DNA of 64,000 bases from Leptidea sinapis (GCF_905404315.1 NC_066280.1:10983001-11047000), one strand, 5' to 3'. Positions 1 to 10,850 are shown, numbered from the stretch's first letter. Made by a program: numbers and translations. The notes: generated from the letters alone by a model not told the origin.

Positions 1-1389
1 TTTGAGCTCGTACAAATACAGACCGAATATAATTCATGTATGTACATGAATAGCAAGTTATAACAAAACATCGTCTGGCTGGCATTATTATTGGCTTATT
101 TTAGAATGTATTTAATTGGGATAGTCAGCAATGATATTTAAAAGTATAGATAGGTTACGTAGACAACGTTCGATGATTGAAAATGATACACTAACGCACG
201 CATGAATAATTTAACATTGCAATAGCACACTACATTACAATTACACGTCAAAGAAGGATAGTAAATGCAATTATAGCAAGCGAAAAAGAGATAACTCTAA
301 TTTGCTAATTGCTTCGTATTTGTATAGAGAAAATACAGTTAATTCATCAGATATGATTTTTTACCGTACACCGTGATTTATGCCTAAATTACGATTCATT
401 CATGAGTTCATGTAGTAAAAGCTATAAAGTAGTAAAACTGCATTGAAATTAGGTAGATAATGTGTTATTGATATTATATAAAAAAAAATATTGATTATAA
501 TATATAGCCACATTGATGATATTAATTATTTATATATAAAATAATAAAAAAACATACAGACACCAAAACAAAACGGAAAGGTATCTACAAGGTAAGGGTC
601 CCATTTTTACAATTTTACTAACAACGGCTCCCAAAAAGTTTTAAGATTACAATAATTATTTTTTGTATCTTATATTATTTATGAATGTCTTTTTGTTGAG
701 GGTTTTTTACAATAAGGTAATGGGAGAAGAAGAAAATGATCCATTGATTCTTCTGCAGTTAGCAAGGGATATACTGAAAAAACTCCTACGTAAACAAATA
801 GCACTCACTGTCTACATCCGCTACCTACCCTAAAACTTGTCTTAGTGGTTTGATAGTTCAGCTACCTATATACGCACTTGTTTATTAAAAATTATTACAT
901 TCACTGCAATAATTACTTTTTTACATCATTTCCTAAAATATTCTACCTCGATCATCCCGCAACAGAAAGCATAAATATTTTGTCATTTCTGTACGTTAAT
1001 CTATGATCGGCTTGGCGGCGATCAGCGTAGTCATGGCAATATATTTATTTTGTTAGATAAATAATGAAATCAAATAAAATAAAATGTTATAATTCATGAT
1101 TTTTTTTTTACTTTCGTAATTAGTGCATCTTCCCATGACACAAGACGGCATTTTACAACATTAAAATATCTAACCTATATCAAATTGTAAGCAATTCTGT
1201 CAACAATAAACGCGTGTGTACCGTTATCGTATCGAGAGAGTGACTACGACCAAAGGAACCAATTGACTCAATTTAGGCGATTGATTTTCGGCGCGCTAGT
1301 GATATATCTACCTCTTTTAATACTGCAATATCATTGGTAGTCAGAGTGACTTTACCCCGAACTATAAACGCGTTGCGAAGCTTGATGTA
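1..1389. other. A+T-rich stretch, no gene recognised
   Basis: No open frame of note and no recognisable element is seen. If the exon starting at 1852 belongs to a plus-strand gene, this stretch may be intron or upstream sequence of that gene. A small hairpin-prone stretch lies near 1002-1024. Confidence 0.4.
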
Positions 1390-1392
1390 TGT

Positions 1393-1705
1393 AGACCAAA
1401 GAGGATGTAAATACTACGTATAAAGAGACGGGACTGCCTAAGTAAAAATTGAAATTTAGTTTAGTATGAAACGTGCAGTCATTTGAGATAAGTTTGAAAT
1501 AGTAGTTTATATTATGGTGATTGGCGAAGAAGTATAATCCGGCTAAGTTTGAAAGCGAACAGTTGCTTAAAACGCAGTGGATTTCGGCTATATCCGCTTT
1601 TTACAAGATTATACTCGTAGCCTTCATCTGTCAATCTATCAATTACTGCACGTTTCATACAGTCGAGTTGAATCGCTGCTTTCTTAGAGAGTTTCGCTAG
1701 GCTGA
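1393..1705 (+). repeat. Dispersed repeat, copy 1 (uninterrupted)
   Basis: This stretch aligns by eye with 7533-8108 over its whole length: both begin at the words CAAAGAGGATGTAAATACTA and end at GAGAGTTTCGCTAG, with scattered differences. The partner copy carries an extra 253 bases plus a duplicated 12-base target, so this copy supplies the uninterrupted version of the insertion site. The family is not recognised. It contains no coding signal. Confidence 0.6.
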
Positions 1706-1851
1706 TGTAGACAATATATCGTTCTCTTTCGACGCACCATAATGCATTGAGTAATTAGCTATACTACGCCACATGTGCTAATGTGCTATAGTCTTAATAT
1801 TAATTGTATATTTATCTTGATTACAATTCTAAACTTGAAATTTTGTTTCAG

Positions 1852-2252
1852 TTCACTTCTTCTACGTCGCTGCAACGAAACTATTTGTACTCAAAATTAT
1901 TTACGGAGCAATTTTTTACGTGATCGTTCATAAGGCTTGGCATTTAGTGCTTTGGCTAATTCACTATTTGAAAAAGAACAAACACGATCACTTTGAATAT
2001 GACCACGCGCCAGTTTATCATGAGATCGATCACGGACCAGTTTATAGCGACGACTTTTATGATCATGATCATGTACCAGTCTATGACAGACCGGTTTATG
2101 ATCACGCCGGTTTAGATTATAAGCATGGTCAAGATTACCATGAATATTATGGCAGTTATGAGAGGCCTACTTATGGAAGGAAAGAAAATTCAAACAAAGT
2201 TTATGATGCTGATGGCTCTTACTCAGTGAAACGAGAATCTATGTATTTATGA
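1852..2252 (+). CDS. Terminal exon: Tyr/His/Asp-rich protein with hydrophobic N-terminal region
   Basis: An intron 3' end (pyrimidine-rich stretch then TTTCAG, ending at 1851) is followed by an open frame running to TGA at 2250-2252. No ATG opens the frame, so the start must lie on an upstream exon, which I could not place. The exon first encodes a mostly hydrophobic part (about 40 residues, including IIYGAIFYVIVHKAWHLVLW), then a short basic KKNK stretch. The tail is rich in His, Asp and Tyr, with the motif DHxPVY repeated (DHAPVY, DHGPVY, DHVPVY, then RPVY). Such a layout suits a secreted or membrane-anchored extracellular or cuticular protein, but I do not recognise the family. No polyadenylation signal is seen before the SINE at 2444, whose body carries an AATAAA at about 2500 that could serve. 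Confidence is good that this is coding and low on function. Confidence 0.6.
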
Positions 2253-2443
2253 GACGAATTATGGAAGTCAGATACCCCAACGAATTTAATGTAATTAGCA
2301 ACAAAATTGACAAAAAATAGCTACAGTGTGATTAAGAGTTCAAATGCCTTGGTATCCTCACTATGTAAATTCCATAAGCAGTTCTGCAAAACCTTATGCT
2401 TAAGTTCAAGAAGTGTAGGGGAAAATCAAGTATGAAAATAGTC

Positions 2444-2620
2444 TAAACAATTTGTTATTTTTTTAAAGTGATAACCCTCACTTGTGGGATTAATTATACA
2501 AATAAAACTGAAAATAATATCTTATGAACGATGCGGGACTCGAACCCGGGATCTCTCGCGTTCCGTGCGTTCGCTCTTTCCAACTGAGCCAACCGTTCGA
2601 GTGACGTATCGTTCATACAA
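2444..2620 (-). mobile_element. tRNA-derived SINE, minus strand
   Basis: Read on the minus strand, this contains a tRNA-like head with an A-box-like GGCTCAGTTGG and a B-box GGTTCGAGTCC. After it comes an A+T-rich body ending in the family words GGGTTATCACTTT and AACAAATTGTTTA. Related pieces lie at 25742, 31085, 50090 and 59990. The acceptor stem does not fold properly and the sequence is embedded in a repeat, so it is not a functional tRNA gene. It lies about 190 bases downstream of the exon ending at 2252. Confidence 0.65.
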
Positions 2621-2817
2621 TTTTGTTTTCAGTTTTATTTGTGTAATTGAGGTCTTTGTGTAATTGGTGTCTTTGAGGTGTATGTCTATTAAAGTGTTCA
2701 ATGGTCTATACCCAAAGTGCTTCAACTCACATAAATATGTGTAAACGAGCCCTTAAAATATTTATTTAAGTAATTTATTGTATTATTATAAATTGGAATT
2801 ATTTCTTTAGTGTTACA

Positions 2818-3152
2818 TCTTATATATAAAATTCTCGTGTCACAATGTTCGTTCCCGTACTCCTCCGAAATGGCTTGACCGATTCTCATGAAATTTTGTG
2901 AGCATATTGAGTAGGTCTGAAACGATTCTCATCCGCCGATGCCAACATCTATTTTTCATTCCCCTAAATGTTAAGGGTGGTCCACACGATTTAATTTTTT
3001 TAATTTTTTTGACATTTCTTTTTAAATTTGTTTGATTATGAGCCAGCATTAAAAAATACATACAACTTAAAATTTTCACCCATCTACGATCAACAGTTAC
3101 TTTTGTATCGCGATTTTAATATCGGCAGTACAACGTTTGCTGGGTCAGCTAG
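2818..3152 (+). mobile_element. Non-autonomous Helitron
   Basis: The element begins with TC (after an A) and ends with CTAG (before a T), as expected for Helitron insertion between A and T. Near its 3' end is the family signature ACAACGTTTGCTGGGTCAG just before CTAG. It has no coding capacity. Short open frames that cross it on both strands are incidental. Related 3' ends occur at 18089-19434, 50610-50928 and elsewhere. Confidence 0.7.
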
Positions 3153-3599
3153 TAATATATATGTTTCACTGTCAATGTTTTCTGTAGGTGTTTCAATTTT
3201 GGAAAGTTATTTATAGTTTAATTTACATTCTTGTAATTACGATTTTCATGGTTTATCATGCTATTTCTTTAGTACGTTTTGTATAGCTTTATTTGAGAGA
3301 TTAATTAAGTATGTAATTTTTCCACTTTAATTACTAATTAAAAAAACACCTGATCTATATGGAATTTATTAGTGATTATTATACCTAATAAGTAATTAGC
3401 TGTAAAACTGTATTTATTTTAGGTATAGAATAAAAAAAATTGTACAGTTTAAGTTACAGGAAGTTGGTGATTAAAAATAATTATTTATTCGACACATAGA
3501 TTTAATCTAGATCTCTATTGTAAGATTATCAGAATATATTTTTATTCAAATTCGTTTATTTTATTTAAAATATAATATTTAAATCACTTTTTGTTAAAA
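3153..3599. other. A+T-rich stretch, nothing recognised
   Basis: Very A+T-rich sequence with no open frame, no repeat shared within the window and no regulatory motif that I can support. Confidence 0.4.
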
Positions 3600-3800
3600 G
3601 TCAAAATGTACGTACCATCCAATTAAAATTACGTCTCAGACCCGAGAAGAATGGGCGTAGAAAACATAACGGAACTCTTGTTTAGCAAACTTTCTTTGCA
3701 GTAAAATTTATTAGTGAAAAAGCCTGAGGGCGGTCGCTCCATTCTTAGACTTATGCTGCCATCTTTATTATTACAGTTCACAATTTGTCCATAACAAATT
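3600..3800 (-). mobile_element. LINE 3'-end fragment
   Basis: On the minus strand this resembles the 3' end of the LINE family better preserved at 27568-28475. It shares the words GACCCGAGAAGAATGGGCG (equivalent to GACCTGAGAAGAATG at about 35370) and GAGGGCGGTCGCTCCATTC (compare GAGGGTGTTCGCTTCATTC at 27751). It is 5'-truncated and non-functional. Confidence 0.5.
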
Positions 3801-3892
3801 TTGCAATAAGTACTTATGTACACATACGTATAGCAATATAATATAGTAGTCTGATATATTCATAGAGCCTATATTCATTTAAAGATAAAAAA

Positions 3893-4255
3893 GATTTAAA
3901 TGGCTAAAAAAATTAACATCTAAGGCCTATTATAATGTGAAAGATTATATTTTGAATGAAAAAGATAGTTGAAATTAATGTTCCTAAATTTTGTTAATAA
4001 ATATTGTTATACTCATTTGAATGCTATTCAAATCAAATCAAATCAAATCAAAATCAGTTTATTCACGTAGGTCACGAAAAAGACACATGAATGTCAAAAA
4101 AAAAAAAATTCTTATTGAATCTACCGCTACTTCGTAAAGGGTTGAGCTAACGAGAAGAAGTAGCTCATTGCCACTCTTTTATATCAAGATTTATTGTAAC
4201 TTTTGTACTTCATCCTGACTTGCACTAAATAATATATAAAGTTTTACAGTGAATA
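3893..4255 (+). mobile_element. LINE 3' fragment (family D) with nested insertion
   Basis: The start encodes a decayed version of a typical LINE ORF2 C-terminus (SKAYYNVKDYILNEKDS-like) followed by 3' untranslated sequence. A second copy on the minus strand at 35157-35343 lacks the internal 163 bases at 4029-4191, so the internal segment is an insertion. The element is 5'-truncated. Confidence 0.6.
4029..4191 (-). mobile_element. Short retroelement insertion inside the family D LINE fragment
   Basis: The insertion starts with tandem AATCA words (the complement of an A+T-rich tail). It is bounded by TATT on both sides, the expected short target duplication; the empty site reads GCTATTGTAAC at 35157-35343. 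Its right part (CATTGCCACTCTTTTATAT) recurs at about 34345-34368. It is probably the 3' end of another LINE. Confidence 0.55.
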
Positions 4256-4465
4256 AACATTTTTAGAATTAAATTGAATTGATATCTACTGATAAACAGA
4301 CATACTTAAGAACGTACGAAAATAAACGGAAAAAAATATACTTAAAGAAATGCATTTTATGAACGTTTTCTCATGTCATTCAAAATCTTATTTCGTCAGT
4401 CTTGCCCGGACACTTATTTATATAGGTGGACGATCAGATAGACACAAATACAGAAGACATTCTTT

Positions 4466-4742
4466 TTTATGACAAGAGGGGACGAGACGAGCAGGACTAT
4501 CAACTGATGGCTATTGATACGCCCTGCCCACTACAATGCAGTGCCACTCAGGATTCTTGAAAAAACAAAAATTCTGAGCTTTAATTCTGATTGATTAAGT
4601 GTCATTCGACCAGTAATTTCTCTAGCTGCGGCGCCCTTCAGACCGAAACATAATAATGCTCACACATTACTGCTTCAATGCAGAAAAGGGTGCCGTTGTG
4701 GTAACCCTAATCTAGCCGGCATCCTGTGCAAAGGAGCCTGGT
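4466..4742 (+). repeat. Dispersed ~290-bp repeat, family A
   Basis: This is one of about nine copies of a family in the window with recurring words GGGCAGGGCGTATCA, GAATCCTGAGCGGCACT, CCTTCAGACCGAAACAC and CTAGCCGGCATCCTGTGCAAAGGAGCC. Here they read on the plus strand and end in an A-rich stretch (4741-4772). The family is common in lepidopteran DNA as I recall it, but I cannot assign its parent element. No coding capacity is seen. Confidence 0.6.
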
Positions 4743-5029
4743 AAAATTAAATAATAAAAAATAAAAAAAAGAATAGACCTATACTAACTCGTTCGTTAAG
4801 CTATCCCCTTGAACCACGCAAGGTTAACGTATGAAAATATCTTTACATAAATTAGGAAAACGGTTGGTTTACCCTAAAGGCCATCCCTGCAACTTCCCGC
4901 AAATGCCATACATAAATGCTTCAAATTGTACTTATGACGATTTTGAGCTCCTCGAGCTTCAAAGACTGTTAAAAGAGTTTTAATGAGTATAATGATAAAG
5001 TTAAATAAAACCCTTTTTTTCATAAATTT

Positions 5030-5430
5030 TTTAACCGTAATTATTTTTGAATGATTAACCGATTTCCACGCAGTTTTCAGTCGATCGGTAAAGCCGTTTA
5101 AAAGTTATTAAAAAATAAACAAATATTAAAAAAAATCGTAGGTTGTTTTTAAGATTTCTTAAAATGTACCGTTCCGAATCGTACCGATTTGTATTCAAAA
5201 ATTTAGTTTGGTCAAGCCCTTTCGAATGGCGCCAACCGCAATCAAATGGGCCGTTCAAAATTATTAGAGGCTTACATACATACAGACGTACGAACATCAT
5301 CGCGGGAATAGCGTGGGAAGCTTCCTAGGACCTTAAAACATTGAGATCTGGTGAAAACACGATTTTTGAAAAAGGGGTAGGTAATTTTTGAAAAACCAAT
5401 AACTTCCCGATTTTTTAATATTTTCAAGCG
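5030..5430 (+). repeat. Dispersed repeat, family B, copy 1
   Basis: It aligns with 46095-46440 in the same orientation. Shared words are CAGTCGATCGGT, TTTGGTCAAGCCCTTT, TACAGACGTACG and CCAATAACTTCCCGATTTTT. Open frames of 60-80 codons on either strand here are not conserved between copies and are not called as genes. The element type is unknown. Confidence 0.55.
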
Positions 5431-5479
5431 GGGTGTTAAAAATACACACAAATCTCAAAGTTATAATCCTCTGGTATTT

Positions 5480-5795
5480 AGGGAGAGCATACGGGGCGGT
5501 GATCTCTTACGATGCGATAACTCGAATGCTCATTTGCCCGCCCATGACTATTGGTATTGGTAAAGGGCTCCTGTTTCCGCAATTAGACCGCTTTATTGGG
5601 TCCATTTTGCGTGCAGTGTTGGCCAGTCATTCCAACCAGCTCAGCTCCTTCCAGAAGTTCAGAACACTCCTGGGGTGTTCGCAGACTTCCTGGAGCGACC
5701 TTGTATTTACTAAGGTTTGTGCCCGTTGGTTGGCCACCCCAGCATATTCAAGGATTACATGAGTGACCGTTTCATCTCCGCCCATGACTAACTTA
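5480..5795 (-). pseudogene. LINE ORF2 C-terminal remnant plus 3' UTR
   Basis: The minus strand encodes MGGDETVTHVILEYAGVA, then RAQTLVNTRSLQEVCEHP and VLNFWKELSWLE before a stop. This resembles the C-terminal cysteine-containing tail found in R1-like and related LINE ORF2 proteins (family knowledge; not checked by search). The rest toward 5480 would be 3' untranslated sequence. A 109-codon plus-strand open frame (5433-5762) covers the same bases and is treated as its shadow. Confidence 0.45.
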
Positions 5796-6164
5796 CACTC
5801 AAATTATACACGTCTACAAATTGTTATAGTAAATAATTAGGTATAAGACAAACTCAAGTAATAAAAACACAATCTACTGTGTTGAAACCCGTCAAAGTCT
5901 CTGTTCATCTCGAGTTTCAAACTTATACCGCTGTATAATTAAGGTTGCTATACTGTGCTTTAAACTTTCTTTAGTTTTTTTTTTATGTTTCTCTGTTTTT
6001 AATAATACCATGTCTTGCTATAAATACTGAAACAAAGAAAAGAAATATTCTAATGCAAATAGCATTTATTAAATACAAAAAAATTTAGTGTTAGTTTAAT
6101 ACATACATATAAAACAATTAAAAATATAAAAAGCTCATTCGAAGTGGTCTCCATTGGCTGCAAA

Positions 6165-7190
6165 ACAGTACTATAAACGTTGACGCCAGTTATCAATAGA
6201 AGCACTTACTCTTCCCATGGGAAAATTATTCACTGCCAATCGTACGGATTGTTTTATGGACTCCAAATTATCATGGCGTTTAGAGCAAATACTACTCTCT
6301 AAAACTGACCATATATCATAATCCAGCAGATTAAGATCGGGACTAGACAACGGCCAGTTTTCAGCTCTGATGAAGTCCGAAACGTTCGTTTCCAACCAAG
6401 TCTGCGTAGAACGAGCTTTATGACCCGGCGCCTAGTCTTGCTGGAAGGACAATTCTTGGTTATTGAACATGGTGTTGTTAATGGGCTTCACTACCTTCTC
6501 AAGAATGTTATCTTGATACACTTGTGCCAATTTTTTGATATCTTTTTCACAAAAGAATGGCTCAGTCACTCCTTCGTAGCTTATACCCCACCAAACCATC
6601 ATTGAAGTCGAAAAGTGCCCACGTTTCTCTCTGTCGACTAATTGGGAAGCTCTCTTAGAGCTTTGAGCATACATACATAGGTCATTTTGTTTGTTAAAAT
6701 ATTGCTCAGTTGTAAAAAATTTGTCCGTAAACAAAAAATTTCTGTGATCTCGCTTTGCGTGGCGCTTCAGTAATTGTTTCGATTTTAACACCCTATTCTT
6801 TTTTAAATTATCAGTTAAAAAATGAATGTCCAGTACGTCTCTTATAGGCTGCAAGTCCTAAGTAATTTTTTAAAATACGCGACATGGTTCAAGTTGCTAT
6901 ATTCATTTCCCGAGATAAAATATTTTGTCCGAAAGGGACTGGATTTCTTCGAATTCTTTCCCTTACTGATTTACCACCTTTTTTGTACGAACACTGCGTG
7001 GACGGCAAGATCTCTTTCTGTCACAAACAGAGGAGGTCTCATTGTACCTATTAATAGCCCGGTACCCAAACATTTTACTAATACCAAGCGTATGGAGAGT
7101 TTTAATAATTGCTATTGGCTCCATAACTACCTTGTGTAATGCATTCACAGCGATTTGGTTCTCGTTATCACCCTACTCCATTTTAATGTC
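6165..7190 (-). pseudogene. Mariner-type transposase pseudogene, DD37D spacing
   Basis: Three minus-strand segments give a Tc1/mariner transposase. 7148-6963 is an N-terminal helix-turn-helix part with the GRPRS-like linker. 6854-6432 runs from the first catalytic region (LFTDKFFT) to the second (SFQQD). 6395-6171 holds the third (SSPDLNLLDYDIW). Between QQD and the D of LLDYD are 37 positions. A TAG directly follows QQD at about 6430, and there are stops and frame changes between 6963 and 6854, so the gene is dead. The acid after LFTD is K where E is usual. Terminal repeats were not located with certainty. Confidence 0.75.
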
Positions 7191-7267
7191 GTAAAATATT
7201 GTATATTGCATTGGCGCCAAAATGAGAAAACTCAACAATCATATAAAATGTCAGATTCCAAATTCAA

Positions 7268-7457
7268 ATGTAATGTATTGTTTATTTTAAATTGTAACAG
7301 TATATATGGCCAGACTAAGTATATATGAGCCGGATCGGTAAAGTAGGTGACCAATAAAGCTCACGCATGCATCACTGCTCCCTGTGAGTCCCTAGTCCCT
7401 ACTGGATAGCCACTCTGACGTGGCCTCCGCGCGTAGTTACGTTTTCGACACCTACAC
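7268..7457 (+). repeat. Possible LTR fragment
   Basis: The stretch starts with TGTAATG or TGTAACAG, carries an AATAAA at 7353 and ends near GTTTTCGACACCTACA. It is markedly more G+C-rich than its flanks. This fits an LTR, but no target duplication, primer-binding site or internal genes are present. The call is tentative. Confidence 0.25.
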
Positions 7458-7532
7458 GGGGAGCGAGACAGGCCTGTTGCAGCTCTTATTTATTAATCAT
7501 CGCGATGAATCCGCCCTGTTAATGTTATATTA

Positions 7533-8108
7533 CCAAAGAGGATGTAAATACTACGTAATAAGAGGCGGGTTTTTTTTTTTTTGAGAGGAGGAAATACTGT
7601 TACGTATTTACGCCCCGGAACGGGGCGTAATATGTCGGACTCGAGTGTCCGCGTAAGCGGACGCCCCATACCGACTAAAACCTCCTCTGTGCTGTTAGCA
7701 GCCTTGGCTTTCACAGCGAAGTAGGACGTGGGCCGTGGAGGCCGCAAAGACTACGCAACAACAGTCGCGGGGCGTCTCCTAAGGAGACTCGAACCTCAGA
7801 CCGGCTGTGTGCTTGTGGGAAGATAAGAGGCGGGATTCCCTAAGTAAAAATTGAACTTTAGTTTAGAATGAAACGTGTAATAATTTGATATACGTTTGAA
7901 ATAGTAGTAATTACTTTAATGTGATTGGCGACGAATTATAATCCAGCTAAGTTTGAAAGCGAAAATTTGCATATTATAACGTAGTGCGTTTCGGCTGTAT
8001 TCTCTTTTTACAAGATATATATAGCCGTCATCTGTCAATCTGTCATTGACTGCACATTTCATATAATTGAGTGAATTGCTTTTTTCTCAGAGAGTTTCGC
8101 TAGCCTGC
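7533..8108 (+). repeat. Dispersed repeat, copy 2, interrupted
   Basis: The second copy of the repeat at 1393-1705, interrupted at 7570-7822 by a LINE tail. The repeat words resume after the insertion (CTAAGTAAAAATTGAA, GTTTGAAAGCGAA, TCATCTGTCAATCT). Confidence 0.6.
7570..7822 (-). mobile_element. 5'-truncated 3' end of the LINE-2 family, with target duplication
   Basis: On the minus strand this is the last ~240 bases of the Jockey-type LINE found full-length at 36046-41007, ending in an A-tail (13 T on the plus strand, 7570-7582). It matches 36060-36285 closely, including CGCGTAAGCGG and CTAAAACCTCCTCTGTGCTG. It is flanked by a 12-base direct repeat ATAAGAGGCGGG at 7558-7569 and 7823-7834. 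This is a target-primed insertion into the older repeat. Confidence 0.85.
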
Positions 8109-8620
8109 ATATTATATGCTCCACACCTAAAACTTCATTCTTTTCAACGTAATTGTTTGCTCATCTCACAAACTATATAAAATAATGTGTACATCCATCT
8201 GTTGCCCAAGTACATATTTGGTTCATTTACGACTTTAATAACAGTTATTATTTTACGTAAGAAATAAAAATACTTCGCGAAGAACGGAGAGGCAATAAAC
8301 CGTTTTATAGTGATGCCTGTAAGCCCGAGTTACCCGTGTTGCGAGTGCCGTACACCGTACACAGTACACTGGGGTAATATTTGTGATTTACTCGCTGTGT
8401 CTTTTACGACCGGCATCTGTTTGATTTCTTAATTAGTTTAGTTAGCTTTGACGACGCTTTGTGGTAGTAACATTACCTTTTACCAGATCCTGTAGATGGA
8501 TTCACAACCTGAGAGTTGAACCTAACTAGATTTACGATTTACTTTTTACACTAAATTACCTCTTATTACGTAGTATTAAAATCCACTTTGAATGTTGAAT
8601 TCAAAAATTTTATTAATCCC
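8109..8620. other. No gene; small SINE-body scrap
   Basis: A short piece at about 8487-8522 matches, inverted, the SINE body at 31210-31250 (AACCTGAGAGTTGAAC). Otherwise nothing is recognised. Confidence 0.4.
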
Positions 8621-8625
8621 AGAAG

Positions 8626-10850
8626 AATCCTCGAAAATATTTTTTAAAGTTAAGGATCAAACTACCTTAGCAATGTCCAAGCAAATTATGAAATCCATAA
8701 AAGACAAAAATATTCCTCTAAATAAGTGTCGAGGATAAGGTTATGATGGTGCTAACACAATGAAAGGGACTTATGGTAGAGTTCAAAAACTCATAAATCG
8801 TCTATGTCTACGTATATGTTCATTGTGCTGCTCATAATTTAAATCTAGCACCCAATGTTGCAGTGAGAGAGATTACGGATATGCAATTTTTTTAATCAGT
8901 TCAACAAATTTATAATTTTTTAGGGCCTATGCCCTATGATTCTATAATCAAAAAATGAAATATTTTATCAAGTTTTATATCTTATAAAAAAAGTGAGCTT
9001 TAAACTTCAATAACATTAAACCCTAAGAGGTGGGCTGGATGTTATGATGCCGTTTTTGCTTTAAAGTTCGGTTTGTTGAAGTCCAAAAAGTGCTTATGAA
9101 AAAAATTCTGTTAAATTTCAAATCAGATGAAAGAAATGAAGCAATTTCACTCAAAAAGAAGATCGAAAACTAAAATTTTATTATGTTATTGGTTTTCAAT
9201 TGCAAGATCCTAACTAACACAACATTACTATTTAAAAATGTATTTATTGCTTTTGAAGTATTCTCCGCGAAATTTGACACATTTTTCAATTTCACATCAT
9301 CAATCATTGAAGCAACCATTCCATTCGGGGTCTCAAAAATGGCCGTTTTGTAGGCGTCCACAGCTTCTTCAGTTTATGAAAATCTCTGACCACGCAATTA
9401 ATTTTTTATTTTAGGGAAAGTATAGAAATCATTAGGGCTTAGATCGGGCCTGTACGGCGGATGGTCTAATAATTCTATGTTTTCTTGCTCAAAAAACTCT
9501 TTTGCTCTGTGCGCGGTGTGAGAACTCGCATTGTCGTGATGTAGGATGATGCGGCGGTTGCAGTTCTCTTTACGGAGTTCAGAAACTTCCTGTGGCAAAC
9601 AAATGCTAGCATACCATTCTGCATTAACCGTTCTTTGTCCCTCAAGAGGAAAAGTCGCAACATGGCTGGTTTCGGAGAAAAACGTGGCCACAATTTTTTT
9701 TGCAACACTCCGTGAACGAACAATTTTTGTTGGCTTTAACTCATTTTCGAACACCCAAACTCGTGACTGGTTTTTTGTTTCGGGTTCGTACGCGTATATC
9801 AAGGATTCGTCACCTGATAGGATATTGTATACAGCATTTGAGGATCCTGCGTGGAATCTTTCGAGAGTTGTGACACACCAAGTAACGCGAGCCGTTTTTT
9901 GCTCTTCACAGAGCAAATGCGGTATCCATCGGGAAAACAACTTTTTTCAACGGAAAAACAGTGGAAATATTCCATTCCCGATACTTTTAGTGCAGCCCTC
10001 GTACATAATCGATAGTATTCGATGCACCTCAGTCTAAAGCCATAAAATCGATGCACCTCAGTCTAAAGCCATCTTTCAAATGCCATAAAACGTTTGAAAA
10101 TTTGTCTAGAAGAATGGGAAAGGTCGAATCGACATGAATTTGAAAATTTAAAAATGGAAGTAAATAGTGTAGCCGGAAAATCACGCGAAAAATGGTCTAT
10201 CACCCCTGAAGTTTCTAAAACTCGTCAGAGGAAGGTAAAACGCGTTTTTGATAAGCTTGCGAAGATGAGCGTCTCCAAGATCCGGAAAGTTTGTTCAAAG
10301 TGAACATAATATTTTATCGAGTATTGGACATCATTATAAACCAATTACTGAAATCGCGCTTCCTTCCAATGAATGAAACTGTTTCAAATTTCAGTGTTTT
10401 GCAGCCTTCCACTTTAAAATTTTTTAATGACACTGACCTATTAAAAAAGCTTTAGAATTTGTCGAGATATAAAAAAAAGACATATCTGAATCATTTGCCA
10501 GAGAAATTCTCAGTTTTCGATCTACTTGAGACAAAATAGAAAAATCTTCGTGTATTAGAGACCTTGCTGATTTATTAATAATGAAAAATCATTTTATGTC
10601 CTTCATCTTTCCTGAAGTATGCACTGCATTAATGTCATTTCTTACAATTCCTGTGACTACAGCTATTGCTGAACGATCATTTTCAAAACTAAAATTGATA
10701 AAAACCTATTTGAGAAACTCTATGAGATAAGACAGGTTATATAACTTGGCTATTCTGTCTATTGAAAATTCTATGGCCCGATCTTTAAACTTTAATAATG
10801 TTATAGACATTTTTGCGGAACAAAAAGCTCGAAAAAATGATTATTCTTAA
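8626..10850 (+). pseudogene. hAT-superfamily transposase pseudogene (ZMYM1-like), split by a mariner
   Basis: The plus strand encodes, in several frames, hallmark parts of a hAT transposase of the DUF4371/ZMYM1-like type. Near 8730-8850 are GYDGANTMKGTYGRVQ and VHCAAHNLNL. Near 10100-10310 are FENLKMEV and KTRQRKVKRVFDKLAK, where a one-base change at about 10263 shifts the frame to DERLQDPESLFKV. Near 10640-10840 is the C-terminal dimerisation part, with PVTTAIAERSFSKLKLIKTY, then RLYNLAILSIENSM. Internal stops (for example TAA in CRG*GYDGAN), frameshifts and the 9166-10080 insertion make it dead. The N-terminal DNA-binding part is absent. Its termini were not identified. Confidence 0.75.
9166..10080 (-). 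pseudogene. Mariner transposase pseudogene, DD34D, inserted in the hAT gene
   Basis: Minus-strand frames cover most of a mariner transposase. The N-terminal part (10056-9799) ends in a different frame from the core. The core (9940-9398) contains NILSGDESLIYAYEPETKNQ (first catalytic D), IILHHDNASSHTAHRAKEFF (second D) and RPDLSPNDFY (third D); 34 residues separate the second and third, the classic mariner spacing. The C-terminal part (9361-9170) contains DAYKTAIFETP. The two sides of the hAT remnant resume outside this block, so the mariner is younger. Near the right end a 24-base word is repeated in tandem at 10020-10043 and 10049-10072. Terminal inverted repeats were not clear. Confidence 0.75.

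Noticed and set aside
2526..2600. Possible minus-strand tRNA gene
   Set aside because: Part of a repeat family with copies at 25742, 31116 and 60031; the acceptor stem does not pair.
5433..5762. 109-codon plus-strand open frame
   Set aside because: The minus strand of the same bases reads as a LINE C-terminus; the plus frame is its shadow.
9546..10037. 163-codon plus-strand open frame
   Set aside because: Antisense to the mariner transposase, whose catalytic motifs are on the minus strand.
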